Assembly: GCA_004026145.2 (NCBI GenBank)
Contig: CP034979.1
Location: 15,110,852-15,174,851 of the forward strand
Origin: Takifugu bimaculatus
Taxonomy: Eukaryota; Chordata; Actinopteri; Tetraodontiformes; Tetraodontidae
DNA length: 64,000 nucleotides
Direction: 5' to 3'
The notes below the pieces were generated by a model. That model was not told where the DNA came from and ran no database searches. It worked only from the letters and a program-made list of their open reading frames with translations. A program made the translations under genes and the position numbers. Position 1 is the first letter of the stretch. Each line of letters begins with the position of its first letter. Shown one piece after another: positions 25,261 to 37,400 of this stretch.

Positions 25261-25428
25261 TCAAACGTATAAAGGGAACCGACCCTCCACCTCGAGGCCC
25301 CCTCTGCGTCATTTTTGCCGGGAATGTAAGACCACGTGTCTTTTGCCGGTACGCCATTCCGACCAATCAGCGCCTCCGTTCTTCTCATTCGGAAGCCAGT
25401 CCGGAGCTGGAGTACACAAGATGGCGGC
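25261..25428 (+). promoter_or_regulatory. pprc1: pprc1 promoter region
   Basis: Sites seen upstream of the pprc1 ATG (25421): TATAAAGG at 25268-25275, an E-box CACGTG at 25333-25338, CCAAT at 25363-25367, a GGAAG ETS-type core near 25390, and AAGATGGCGGC at 25418-25428, which fits the YY1 consensus and overlaps the start codon. Known PGC-1-family and mitochondrial-biogenesis promoters often combine YY1, ETS and NRF-type sites. Function here is inferred. Confidence 0.55.
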
Positions 25429-28400
25429 GCGGTGGGGCGCAGGCGAAGAGACTTTAACTGCGTGCAATATGGATTTATTTCAGCTGGACAAATTAGATGG
25501 GGTAAAGTAGAGGTGTTACCATATTATACGTCGTATGTTCTCGCTGTTAACAGTTTTCCGGGCGTTTATCGAAGCCGAAGGCGGCGTGTTGTGTGTTCGG
25601 GCTGTGGACCGCACATGGAAAAGTGACACGTGGATGCGTCTGAAGTATCATTAGTTAGACTTAATAGGAAATTCTTGAGGTTTTGTAGAGCTGTTGTCTT
25701 GGAAACCCTTTAATCGTGACTTTATTGAGTAATGCGTAGTGATTAATTCAGAAGGTTGTGTGCATTTGTACGTCTACGTTAACTGATGACTCGGTCTGGC
25801 TTGACGTGAACGGCATTTCCTCTCGGCTTTACAAGTAAATGGTGACGTGACAGTCTTGTATTTGAATAATAGTTGGCTATGTTAATTTTCCCTCTGTATA
25901 TTGAATAAAATGGATGCGTATTTAAGCCATTTTCCTTGGTTAAGGTGTAAAAGTACGGGGTGTACTCTGAATTTGCACGTGGTAACAATCCCTTCAACAT
26001 GCTAGCCACCCTGCTCTTGTCGTTGTGGCATATCTTTGTCATGGTGCACATTGACAGGTGCATTGCTGTAACATGCACGTGTCTGTTGATGTCCCTCACA
26101 CCTATACGAGTTTTAATCCCCCCCACCGACTCACTAGCAGGTTATTCATTCTATTCTATTCATTCAAACTGTATACCCACATGTGGCTCGATGAATCACA
26201 TGTCGGCTTCATTCACACATGCGCAGTTTGTTTTTTTGTTTTTTGCGTCAAGCACGTTTAAATTTCAGTCGACACCCTTGCATGACGCCTCCAGACGGCC
26301 TGCTCGTTTTAAATTACTAATATAACAAATTAAACTCTGGTCGTGACATGCTGATTAGACAAATGTCGATCTGGTGCGGAAGGAGAACCCCCCGTTGCAT
26401 TTGTTGTAGTGTAACACGTGGGTTTGGGATCGTGCGTGTGGAGGGACTGAGGTAAGGCCCAAACACGTCTGCGCACGGGGTGCATGTGTTGGTAGATACA
26501 CGTGGGGCTGCAGGCAGAGAAAGCTGCGTGATGTTTGCAGATGTGTTGTGTTGCAGGGGACCTGTGTTAGTGAACATTCCAGGGGATCTGACTGATCATG
26601 GCACAGTCGCTAGATCTGTGAGGGATCACTAGAACTTGTAACATTTGATTGTTTTCAATGTTCACTTCACCATTCACCCTAGCTTTAAATGCCACACCTG
26701 ACAGTGTTTTTCTGTACAAACTTTGACAAGTCTTTACAAAATATTTTACTCTTAAATCATTTTCTACAGTTCACGATACCGGTTTAGTTATGTTGGAACA
26801 TTTTCCTGAGTAAAGTCATGGGAAACTTCACATGCCTTTTTTTTAGATATAGTAAATAGATCAAATGAGATATTTAAATATTTAGAAAAGTTGTATTTGA
26901 TGTAAGTGCATGTCAACTACAATGATTACAGCAGATCTCTAAAAATTCTGAGGACCTTAATTTAAATTTACAATGATTAAAATGTGAAGCTCGGTCTCAT
27001 AAATTTACTTGACTGCAAGTATCTGGATAAATAACTTGCTCCATGTATTGTTGGGTTAGGTCTTCTAGCCTTAACTTTTACATGACTCACGTTCTACTTT
27101 TCCAAAAGTTACAAATGATTTTTTTTTTTCCTTCTAGACTTCTACTTTGAGTTCTGAGGAAACGCTGGAGGCTCTCCAAAACTGCATAGACCCCTCTATC
27201 CTTTCGATCTTTGAGGACGCACCAACAATAGAGGTAAGACTCGTTTCGCGACTAATTTTATGGTGGCTCGTGTCAGCCCTCTAATGTAAATATTGTGCCA
27301 TTCATTATATTCTGAATTCTTTCTGTGCAGACTAAAGGACTAGATGAAGAGAATGAAGCTACGCTGCTAACAGCCTTGACGGAGATTCTTGATAATGTGG
27401 ATGATGAGAACTTGTCCCCGTTTGACACACTCCCTGATTCAGACCTGCTGTCGGGTCAGAAGGCAAGGGAACACTCGCCGGTGGGTTTCCAGCTCTCAGA
27501 AATAAGTCTACATATGCCTCTCAAATCCCTGCCCCCCCCAATCAGGCCTTAGCAAAGAATGAACGGGGCTGGAAGAAGAAAAAAAAAAACTGCTGACACA
27601 TGTGGTTCTTTTTAAGTAGGAGGTATTACTGACTGTTACTCTTTCCGTGTTTTGTCTGCAGTTTAGAAGACTGCTCTGTCTGTCTCGTTCACCCCCAGAA
27701 AAAGAAACACTATGTAATGGAAGACCCTCATTAACTGGAAAGGTAGTTTTGTTTTTTCGTGTGCATTATAGACACTTGTTAAGCAGATACATTTTCAGGA
27801 TTGATTTAGTCTTGTCTTACTTTCTGCAGAGCCTTCCAAGGATAAAAACAGACACTCTCCAGAGGAGTGATGGGGAAGATGAGGAAGATGGTTCCCTCAC
27901 TTTGAGTCCAATAGGGCACAGTTTACTGCCTGATAATAAACTCCCAGACTGGGAGGGTCTGGCCATCCCATTTCCTGTTAACTTTGAGCAAGAGGGTCAA
28001 GATGGTGTTTCAGTCAGTCTGGGAGACCTGGTCCGGCAAATGCACCCATACTGTATGACAATTTCTGTAGAGAATGAGGAGGGGGAACAGATCTTGCCCG
28101 AAGGAGGCATCTTACTTGAAGTCGTGGATCAGGGTGAAAATGGAGAACCGATTTTGGCGATCCCGGACATGGATCTTCCAGTCTCTCTTCCGTGTAAAGA
28201 ACAGTCAAAAAATGAGAAGCTTTCGGATGAAACCTCAAACAGTTCAGAGCGTGTTGTCGATGATAATGGAATCCACAGTAAGGCCCCGGCAAACATTGCA
28301 TCCCCTTTAGAACCAGTTACTTCAGATACAAAAGCTGAGATGGTAATTCCAAGACAGGAGGGGATTAAAGAGAAAAGCCCCTCTCGGAGGAAAAAGAAGA

Positions 28401-31400
28401 AGAAGAAGAAAACAAAGACAAAGTGCCAACCAAAACCTGTGGGAGGGAATAACCTGCAGGTACAGCCCACAGAGCCTGAGGATAGCTTGGTAAAAGAAGG
28501 GATGAAAGACAATGTGGCGAAGGTGCTCCCTGAACCAGCATTGCCTTTACCTGTGGAACCAAATACAATCCCAAATGTGCCATTCACTGAGCCTGAAATA
28601 AACGAGCAGATTCAAACACCTGCATTACCGAGACTCCAGAAAACAGCTTCAAATGCACCACCTGATACGAGTGGGTCCATCACAGTGGCGTGCTCGCAGC
28701 AGTCCAGTGAAAGGCCTGGACATCTGGATCCAGTCTCTGAGGAAATGGAAGGCTCATTAGCAGCACCTCTGATGTCCTCAGACACTCCCAGGTCTCCTTC
28801 CCAACCTATCTCACCAGATGTGAGCGATAGTCCTCCCCCCGTGGCTCCTTCGTTTACCGAACCAAAGCCTAAATCGCTTAGTTTAGCCGAGTACCGCCAA
28901 CTCAGACAGCAGAAGAAGCCGACTCCGGTGGAAAAGATGGATGGTAAACAGCTCAAAGTGGCCCAGCCTTCCAGTACTTCCTAAGGAGCTTCCACCTATT
29001 CCTTGCCTTCCCAACCTAAGCACTAGAGATCCAAGGCGCACTAACCCTCATACTGGAAGGAGGGTAGAGGAGGACGTCAAACCAGCTTGGCAGCCAAGGG
29101 GCCCATGTGCACCACCCACCCCTGAGGCACTGTTGGTGCCTCCAGCTTACATGGTTTCCTCGACAAGCAAGGTTCCTGCTGTTGAACCCCAGAAGACACT
29201 CGAAACTTCAAAATCACCTATTTCCCAAACCTCTCCACATCTCACTGCTAATTCCATTGATAATGTGGCCGTAGAGCAGCACATCACTACAGTCCCATCC
29301 GCTCCTTCACATCCTTTAAAATCTGAGAAACCTTACAAATCACCCACACCAGGTGGGGAAAGTCGCCCTGCACTTTTAGAAGGGAATGCCGGGTTTAATC
29401 AAAGGGTTTTACGGCTCCAAACCCGTTCTAGAACCACTACAGAGGAAGTTGAATCTGCTGCTGCCTCATCTGCTAACTTGGAAGAGCGTGGTGCTTTGTT
29501 CATGAAAGATCAGGAGATCAGTGTTAGCACCGTGACTGATGAAGCCACTGCAGTGTCTGAAAATAAAGATAACCCTCGTACAGTAGGAAAAGCCCAAAAG
29601 CCAAAGACCTCCACACAGGAGCTTATCGAGGCTTTTACCAGTGAAATAGGTGGGTTAGGTTTTAACATCATACTTAAATTTGTGTTCCACATTTGAGCAG
29701 GTTTTGTTATAACACCTCCTTTTTTGCCTTTAATAATTAAAAATTGTCTTTTCATGTTATTATAGGTATTGAAGCTGCTGATTTGACCAGCTTGTTAGAG
29801 CAGTTTGAAGAAACCCAAGGTAATCATTAATTAATTCAACTTTATTTTCTTGCTGAAGTACAAGTGAGGAGATTTTTTAATTTAAAGTTATGTTGGTGCC
29901 ATGTTGGGCTGCTAGTGTCATTTCTGAGGTTACTGTTACTTGCAACAGGGCATAGAGAAGACCAAATGCTCTCAGCGAGGCTCTGTGCGCCTCCATTTTT
30001 AAACTTTATCTGAGCCTCCGCAAGAAATATTTAGACTACTGGAAATATTGGCAGTTTCATTTAAAAAAATAAATCTAAATAGAAACATCGCCTTTTAATA
30101 AAAGCTCACTGCTGTAGAGTAGGCGCTTTGTATTCATCTGCTCTGCTGGTGGAATTCTGCTCTGTCGGCAAATCCATTTAACTCTCACCCTGCTGTTTTG
30201 GTGAATGTTTATGCCCCGAACAAGTGACTTAACTCCATGCTATTATCCATGTCAGTGGACTGTGTAATGATTTGTTATTTTAGCCACATGCTCACCATTT
30301 TCAGAATCTTTAAACCAATAACGGTGCACAAGTGATTATATGCATAGTTGGTTCTGCTGGTTAAAACTATATTTATGAAAGTAAAATTATTCCTTTTCCC
30401 TTTTCTCATCAGCCAAAGAGGAACAATGTGTGCTGGGGGTCTCTGGTAGAGCAGCAGCTGTAGGAAACTCTGGGTGAGTTACCCTACAGCACTAATGCTG
30501 CTCTTGGAGTGATGGAGTTCTGTTTTGCCAAGACCTACCACAAACTGTGATTATTTCAGGAATGGCTGTGTTGTGGTGATAAAGTCTGCTGGGAGCAGAG
30601 TTGTATTTATAAGCTTTTTTACCACCTTTGCAGCTTTGATGCAGTTCCTGAGAAAACTGTTGTGGAACGTGTGAGAGTGAATGACCTTTCAAGCACCGCA
30701 GGTAATGTAACATTTTCCTCTTTAACCCAGTTTAACTTTACCAAACTCGGATAATTCCATGAATAAAATTGTGGCACGCGTTTGCTTCAGCTCTGACCCC
30801 TCCAGCTACTCCTCCACATCAGATGTGGAAACCACTGGCCCCTGTGGCCTTGCTGGGGAAGGGCAAAGCCACCGAGGTCTTCAAGTCCAGCCCATCTAAG
30901 GTTATCCAGATAGAGGCACGGCCTCTACCCTCTTTTAGGTCCCGCAGCAGACCCACTCCCGTTGCTGCACACACTGTCGCCCCAGAAGTGGCATGCATGG
31001 ATCATGACTATTGCCTCTACAACAAAAGCACAGGAGAAACAAGCAAGCGCTGGAATGTCAAACAACAATCTGTCATCACTATTAAACCCATCAAGCCCAC
31101 AACGACCACTGTACAGACTCCTCCAGCTGCTCCAGTCTCGTCGGCCCCTCTGATTCCAAATGCAACCAAAGCAGAAAGTGTTCTGGTGACAGCTGCTCCG
31201 GATCACAGAACTGATCGGATGGAAAACAGCTCCGTTTTGGAGTCTCCTGATGCTTCACCTACACAGCAGGAGACTTTCACGGAGGAAAATTCCAGGAAAG
31301 GCCCATTTGGGAGATCCTACCGTCAGCATGTGGCTTCTCACTCTCTTGAACCTAAACAGACAACCCGCAGCCGCTCTAGAAAAAGATCCCATCGTTCCCC

Positions 31401-33057
31401 CAGCCCCTTATCCAGCAGTTCAGATTCAGATTCCTCTAGATCTCGGTCCAGATCAAGTTCACCCTCCAAGAAAAGGTGAGGATGCTTAAAGTCTTTTGCT
31501 AATGTGTAATCTGTTGTTCAGCGCTAATGTTGTGTCTCTCCTCTCCAGATATCGTCGCCATCACTCCAACAGGAGCTCCAGCTCGTCATCTCATTCTAGC
31601 TCTGTGTCCCAGTCACCACCCAGGAGGAGGAGGTACTCGTACTCCTCCTCACGTTCTGGCTCCTGGAGTCGCTCTAGGTCACGTTCTGTATCCCCTGAGA
31701 GACGAGTAAAACAGAGCAGAAGGTTGTATAGGTATGTCTTTGGGAGTCGGGCTCATTTAGCTTCTTCTTATCATTTGTCTTGTAGTTATACAAAGGTTTT
31801 TAACTAAATACAATTTGTCTTCCTCAGACCCTCATTGAGACCTGGCTTTGTTCAGAGTGCAAAGACAAATTTGGAAATGGTGAAGAAAACTAAAGAGAGA
31901 GCAATTGTAAGTTATCGTGGTATCAAAAGAAAATTGGTGAATTTTTAAATGTCAGTGATGTGATTTCGCTGTGTTGCTCTGTTAGGAAGAGCGTCGGGTT
32001 GTTTACGTTGGTCGAATAAGGGGAACAATGACGCAAAAAGAACTTAAAGAGCGCTTCTCTTTATTTGGAGAGATCGAAGACTGCACCCTGCACTTTAGGA
32101 ATCATGGGTAAATACAAAATCACTTTACTTTTGAAATCATGAATTCCTGAATTCCTGCATCTACTCTTATGAGCTGTATAATGTGAGCACACTGCACTGT
32201 CTTTGAACCTGACCGGTCCTGTCGGTGACCTCTTAGGCCAAGCGACAGTGCTACATGAAATCCAAACTTGTTCATAACTGGGGCAACCTGACAACAATCT
32301 CATGTTGCTCTTTTAAAAGCAAGTCACATCTAAATTCCATACACGCTTGACCTCTGACCTTCAGGCCTGTGACAATCTGGATATGAATAAAGTGTCCCTC
32401 CCCCCCCTTCATCTGTCATAGGGACAACTATGGGTTTGTGACATATTACGACACCAAGGATGCTTTTGCTGCTATTGAGAATGGATTCAAGCTACGCAAA
32501 CCCGATGAGCTGCCATTTGATCTCTGTTTTGGTGGAAGAAGACAGTTCTGCCAGACCAGCTATGCTGACCTAGGTATTCCAAATAGCACCTTCTAGCCAT
32601 GAAATGAGGTGTTTTGCCAGATTAAAAATACCACAACAAATGGTAAAATGAGCTATGGGGATAATAAAAGTAGAAACTGACATCCAGGAACGCTAAACTA
32701 GTTGTATATCAGCTGTAAATGGGGCCTTTGTCTTCCATCATTGGCTTGCAAGGGATCATTCATTTAATCATTGATCTTTGGCTTTGAAATTTTCTGTGAC
32801 TTGACCTGGTTCACTGACCTGTTCAGTTAAACACAAATATGGCATTATTGTGGATCAGAAGCAATTTAATAAATGGTTCAGCAGGATGTAAAAGTGGTCT
32901 TACTACAGTATGAAATTTACATAAAATCCTGTCTTGTGCTTCTTGTCCCTCCGTAGATTCAAGTACAGAGTACGAACCATACCCTGCAAAGGGCAAGTTT
33001 CATGCACTAGACTTTGACACTTTACTAAAGCAGGCCCAGCAGAATCTGAAGAGGTAA
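25421..33057 (+). CDS. pprc1: PPARG coactivator-related protein 1 (PRC), PGC-1 family, with a 4-bp frame break
   Basis: Transcriptional coactivator of NRF-1-dependent and other growth-responsive nuclear genes for mitochondria. Exons: 25421-25501, 27138-27233, 27331-27480, 27662-27742, 27830-29649, 29766-29819, 30413-30473, 30634-30701, 30791-31475, 31549-31731, 31828-31906, 31986-32107, 32422-32573, 32957-33057. The product would be about 1242 residues if the 4-bp GATG repeat at 28936-28943 were single. Visible parts: the N-terminal activation motif EATLLTALTEILDN, a long Pro/Ser-rich middle, the conserved FTSEIGIEAADLTSLLEQFE block, LTPPATPPHQMWKPL, the HCF-1-binding tetrapeptide DHDY (31000-31011), Arg/Ser-rich stretches, an RRM (RVVYVGRIRGTMT ... 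NYGFVTY) and the C-terminus FDTLLKQAQQNLKR typical of PRC. It sits next to ldb1 as in human. As given, the frame ends at 28984, before the RS and RRM regions. Confidence 0.94.
28936..28944 (+). other. pprc1: Frame-breaking tandem GATG in pprc1 exon 5
   Basis: GATGGATGG occurs where the frame changes. Upstream codons read ...PVEKMDG and then hit a stop at 28984. With one GATG unit removed, the frame continues into SSKWPSLP, the block conserved in PRC proteins. Exon length (1820 nt) is consistent with neighbour phases only after subtracting 4. Confidence 0.85.
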
Positions 33058-33395
33058 CGGGAGGCCTGCAGGAGGAAGCAGCTGACACTTACCTCAGAGC
33101 CAATCAATGGCTCCCAGACTGCAACACTGTCTTGACCTTTTAGTTGTTGCATTACTTGTGTTTGTTTTCCCTTTTTTGTTGTTTCTGCAAGCTAACACCT
33201 TCTATTGAAGTGAAGATTTGTAATGAAAGTAGCAAAAGAAAAAAAATGGAATAAGTAAAATTAAATAATTTTTTTAAACATTTATTTAAATGTAAAATTC
33301 AATTTGAATTGTATTGAGAAACATTTTTAAAAGTGGAATGGGGTAAGTGGAATGGGGCTCCCTAATGACTGGGAGTAGGTGGTAACACAAACCTA

Positions 33396-33401
33396 AATAA
33401 A
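33396..33401 (+). other. pprc1: Probable pprc1 poly(A) signal
   Basis: AATAAA about 340 bp after the pprc1 stop, followed by an A-rich and T-rich stretch. Confidence 0.5.
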
Positions 33402-34438
33402 AAAAACATTGAATGCTGTGTTTTTGCTGATTTATTTTTTTAAGAGTTTATGCATCAAGCACATTATGATTCATTAAAAGAATAGAAAAAGCTGATAGGG
33501 TGACAGTCATGTATAAGGGGCACGTTTTAGTTGGAAAACTATCTCCCCCAAAGGAAGAGGTTCTGTGACTTATGGAATTTAATGAAATTGTCATTGATCA
33601 TAAAGCAATGCAACCTACAATTAGATGACCTTGTGTTATTACTGCTATTCTGTGGTGAAATGATGTGCTTTGTGGAGGTCTGCTCTGTATTTTGTTTCTA
33701 ATTGGTCTCAAGGTAAAATGTATTAAACTAAAAGATGTTTGAAAAATATATAGTTGCCATATTATGGCAAGCAGGTTTCAAGGCCTCACTGCTCCTATAG
33801 TAGATCTTTAGAAAGATTTCCTACGTTTTCTCCATTTGAATTTATGGTAAATACTTAGTTTCGATGCTACTCTCATGACAATAGTAAAACCTTTAAATAA
33901 TTTTAAGCCTTTGTGGTTAGTTTAGGTCTTACTGAATGTGTATTCTATTGACTGCATATGCACTAGCGTTGGACGAAATCGCGGCATAAATTTAGCCAAG
34001 CTTTATACAAATATTGAAGCGATAACGGGCCCGTTCTTATGCGCAGCGTGGTTAAAAAAGGGTCATCTATCTCTTTAAATCGGTGACATGTTGGCTGGTG
34101 ATTGTCACGCAGATCCAGATCTGACTGGTTTGATCCGGTTTCGTGAGCATGCGCACTCGGTGTAAACAGGAAGAACGAACGAAAACTGGGGCAAATCTAC
34201 TGTCGGGAGATGAACATGAAGCAGGAAAAAAACAACAGTCGTCGTATCCGTTAATATACAAAACAACATTTTTTTAAAAAGTCGCGTTGTTTAGAAGCAA
34301 ATGCTAATCATTTAATCAGGTTTTTATTACCCACGACGGTTTGATCTTTTTCATTTGTCTGCTAAAGCGCGTTGAACAACCAGCAATACCTGATTTCAGT
34401 GGGTTATTTATTGGCGCTAGCAATACGATTTTTAAGCA
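33402..34438. other. pprc1-oga intergenic spacer and oga promoter
   Basis: AT-rich sequence with no coding exon or recognised repeat up to about 33950. The stretch at 33965-34200 is more CpG-rich and presumably holds the oga promoter and 5' UTR. No clear TATA box was seen. Confidence 0.4.
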
Positions 34439-37400
34439 ATGGTTCAAAACGACAAGACGACGGAGGCTCCTCCATTAGGCGGTGAGCAGAGCCCCAACCC
34501 AGTCTCCGGAGAGGTTTGTGCCGAGGCCCCCGGCCCGGTGGAAGAGCCCGGCATTGCAGTCGAAACGACGGGCCTTAGAAAATTCACAAGTGGAGTCGTT
34601 GAAGGTAAGTTGCATCCAATAAAATACTTTCTTTCATAAGGCTCACGACAAACGATTGAATGGAGATATATATCGTCTTCGAAGTAGGTGGGTATTAATT
34701 TGACGCATTTAGTCAGTCGTTATCAGTCTGCTTACTACATATTTGGACAGTAACAATATTTAAGTGACGGCGTCAAAGAAGCCGAGTCACTACAAGTGCA
34801 TCACAATTTCGATCTAGTGATCTACAGTCAAAGTTGTTAAACCTAAATTCGCTCACATGATAGCTAAAACGAGCTTAATTTAGCTAACATGTCAGCTAAA
34901 TTAGCTTAGCAGTTATTGGCTCGTTTTGGACCAGAACACTGAAAATGCTATTTTCCACTGCAGGTTTTTACGGTCGCCCATGGACAATGGAGCAGAGAAA
35001 AGAGCTCTTCAGACGGTATGAGTAACCATGGACAGTATCTGTAACGTGGTTACGCGTTGTAAGGTGCTATAGTGACATTAAACATTGTATTAAACAGGCA
35101 ACAGAAATGGGGACTGAACACATACCTTTATGCACCCAAAGATGATTACAAGCACAGGATGTTCTGGAGAGAGCTCTACTCAGTAGAGGAAGCAGGTGAT
35201 TACAGTTACATTTCTTTGCACAATTTGTCTTGAGGCAGAACTACAAACCTAGAGGTGAAAACCTGTCTTCAGATAAGTCTTTATAATTGCACAGATTTGA
35301 CTCTTTCCACATTTATCTTGTAGAGCAACTCATGACCTTAATTAGCGCCGCTAAAGAACATGCAATAGAGTTCATATATGCCATTTCTCCTGGACTGGAC
35401 ATAACCTTTTCCAATCAAAAAGAGGTATCTGCACTTAAGAGGAAGCTTGATCAGGTATTGAAACATTAGTGATTCTGTAAATGTGCATTGTATAATATAC
35501 ATCTTTCCATTTACTGTAATAACTATTTATTTCACCACTCCTCAGGTTACTCACTTTGGCTGTAAATCATTTGCCTTACTTTTTGATGACATTGATCACA
35601 ACATGTGCCCAGCCGATAAAGAGGTGTTCAGCTCATTTGCGCAGGCTCAGGTTTCAATTACTAATGAGATCTACCAATACCTAGGAGAGCCAGAAACCTT
35701 CCTTTTCTGCCCAACAGGTACCTGTGAAGTGCATCAAAATCATTTGCATGTTTTCACAGCTGTTTCATGTAACCATGATTTCTGTTGTTCAAATCCAGAG
35801 TACTGTGGAACTCTTTGCTACCCAAATGTCGCTCAGTCTCCCTACCTCCGTACAGTAGGAGAAAAGCTACTGCCTGGTATTGATGTGCTGTGGACGGGTG
35901 AGTTTAAACCACTTCCACCTCATGCCCCTTGTAAAAAAAATACCAAATTTTTACCCACATTATTACGGTATACTCTTAATGAGGAAACATGGGACAATTC
36001 TGAATATATTGCATGAGCTCTGGACACCAAACTTGGTTGAGATATTTTTAATATTATTCAAGAGAGCAAGGCCATGTTTTCTTTGTTCAGTAGAACAAAT
36101 CTCTTATTCATAGCCTTATGCAAAATTGTTCCCATTAGTCGACTGTGTATCATAGTGAGAACTGTTTGTTTCCTTCTCTGTAGGACCAAAAGTGGTGTCC
36201 AAAGATATCTCAGTGGAGTCTATTGAGGAAGTATCAAAAATCCTGAGAAGAGCCCCTGTCATCTGGGACAACATTCATGCCAATGACTATGATCAGAAGA
36301 GACTGTTCTTGGGCCCATATAAGGGCCGCTCCACAGAGCTCATTCCAAGGCTGAAGGGAGTCCTCACCAACCCAAACTGTGAATTTGAGTCCAACTTTGT
36401 AGCGATCCACACTCTGGCCACCTGGTACAAATCTAATATGAACGGAGTACGCAAGGATGTGGTGATGAGTAAGTGTTAAGATTGCATACAAATACACTGT
36501 GTATGTCAGTCAATAATATTCTTTCCCTTTACCAGCTGATGGTGAGGACAGCACAGTGTCTATCCAGATTAAGTTAGAAAATGAGGGCAGCGATGAAGAA
36601 TTGGAGACAGATATGCTCTATAGCCCACAGCTCGCTCTGAAGCTGGCCCTTACAGAATGGCTTGGGGAATTTTGTGTTCCTCGTCAATACAACAGTAAGC
36701 CAAGTATCATTCTATCACACCCTTCTTTAGAAATTGCTTCTGAAGAAGTTACATTTGAGCATAACTAATATTATTGATGCATTTATAATAATCATGCAAT
36801 TTAACAACATAATACTGAAGCTCAACCTTTTATTTCAGGCAATCAGGTGTCTCAGGGTGGTATCAAAGGCACAGCCATTGATGTCTCATCCATGCCTCCT
36901 CCCTCTCTCTGCTCTTCCACAACAGTCACCACGGTATTCCAGCAGCCCATTATGTCTCCGGCCATACCGCCTCTCTGTCTGGATCAACTTCCACACCCTA
37001 TGGCAAAAGTTCCTCAGGAGGAAGAGGAGGTAAGCTGAACAATAAAGTTCCATTTCCTCTCTACCGTGAATTCATTGGGACAATGCTCGTTATTTTTTTA
37101 TTTGGCCTAAATAGTTTGCCAATTTTGGTAATACATTACCTTCAGTTTATAGGTCATAGTTTTTAATCATTTTTATGTGTTTGCAGGTGGAAGTGGAGAA
37201 GAAGGACTCAGATGAAGAGCCCATGGAAATGGTGGTTGAGAAGATGACGGATGATCCTGAAGTGGAGAAGCACGTTGGTGTTATCCTAACTGAAAAAATG
37301 GCCGAGGACCTGAAGCCCATGGATTTAGACAAAGAGAATTTAGCAGAGTCAAAGTGCCCTGAAGAGATCCTTCAGGAGGACTCTGGGAGCGACATCGCCC

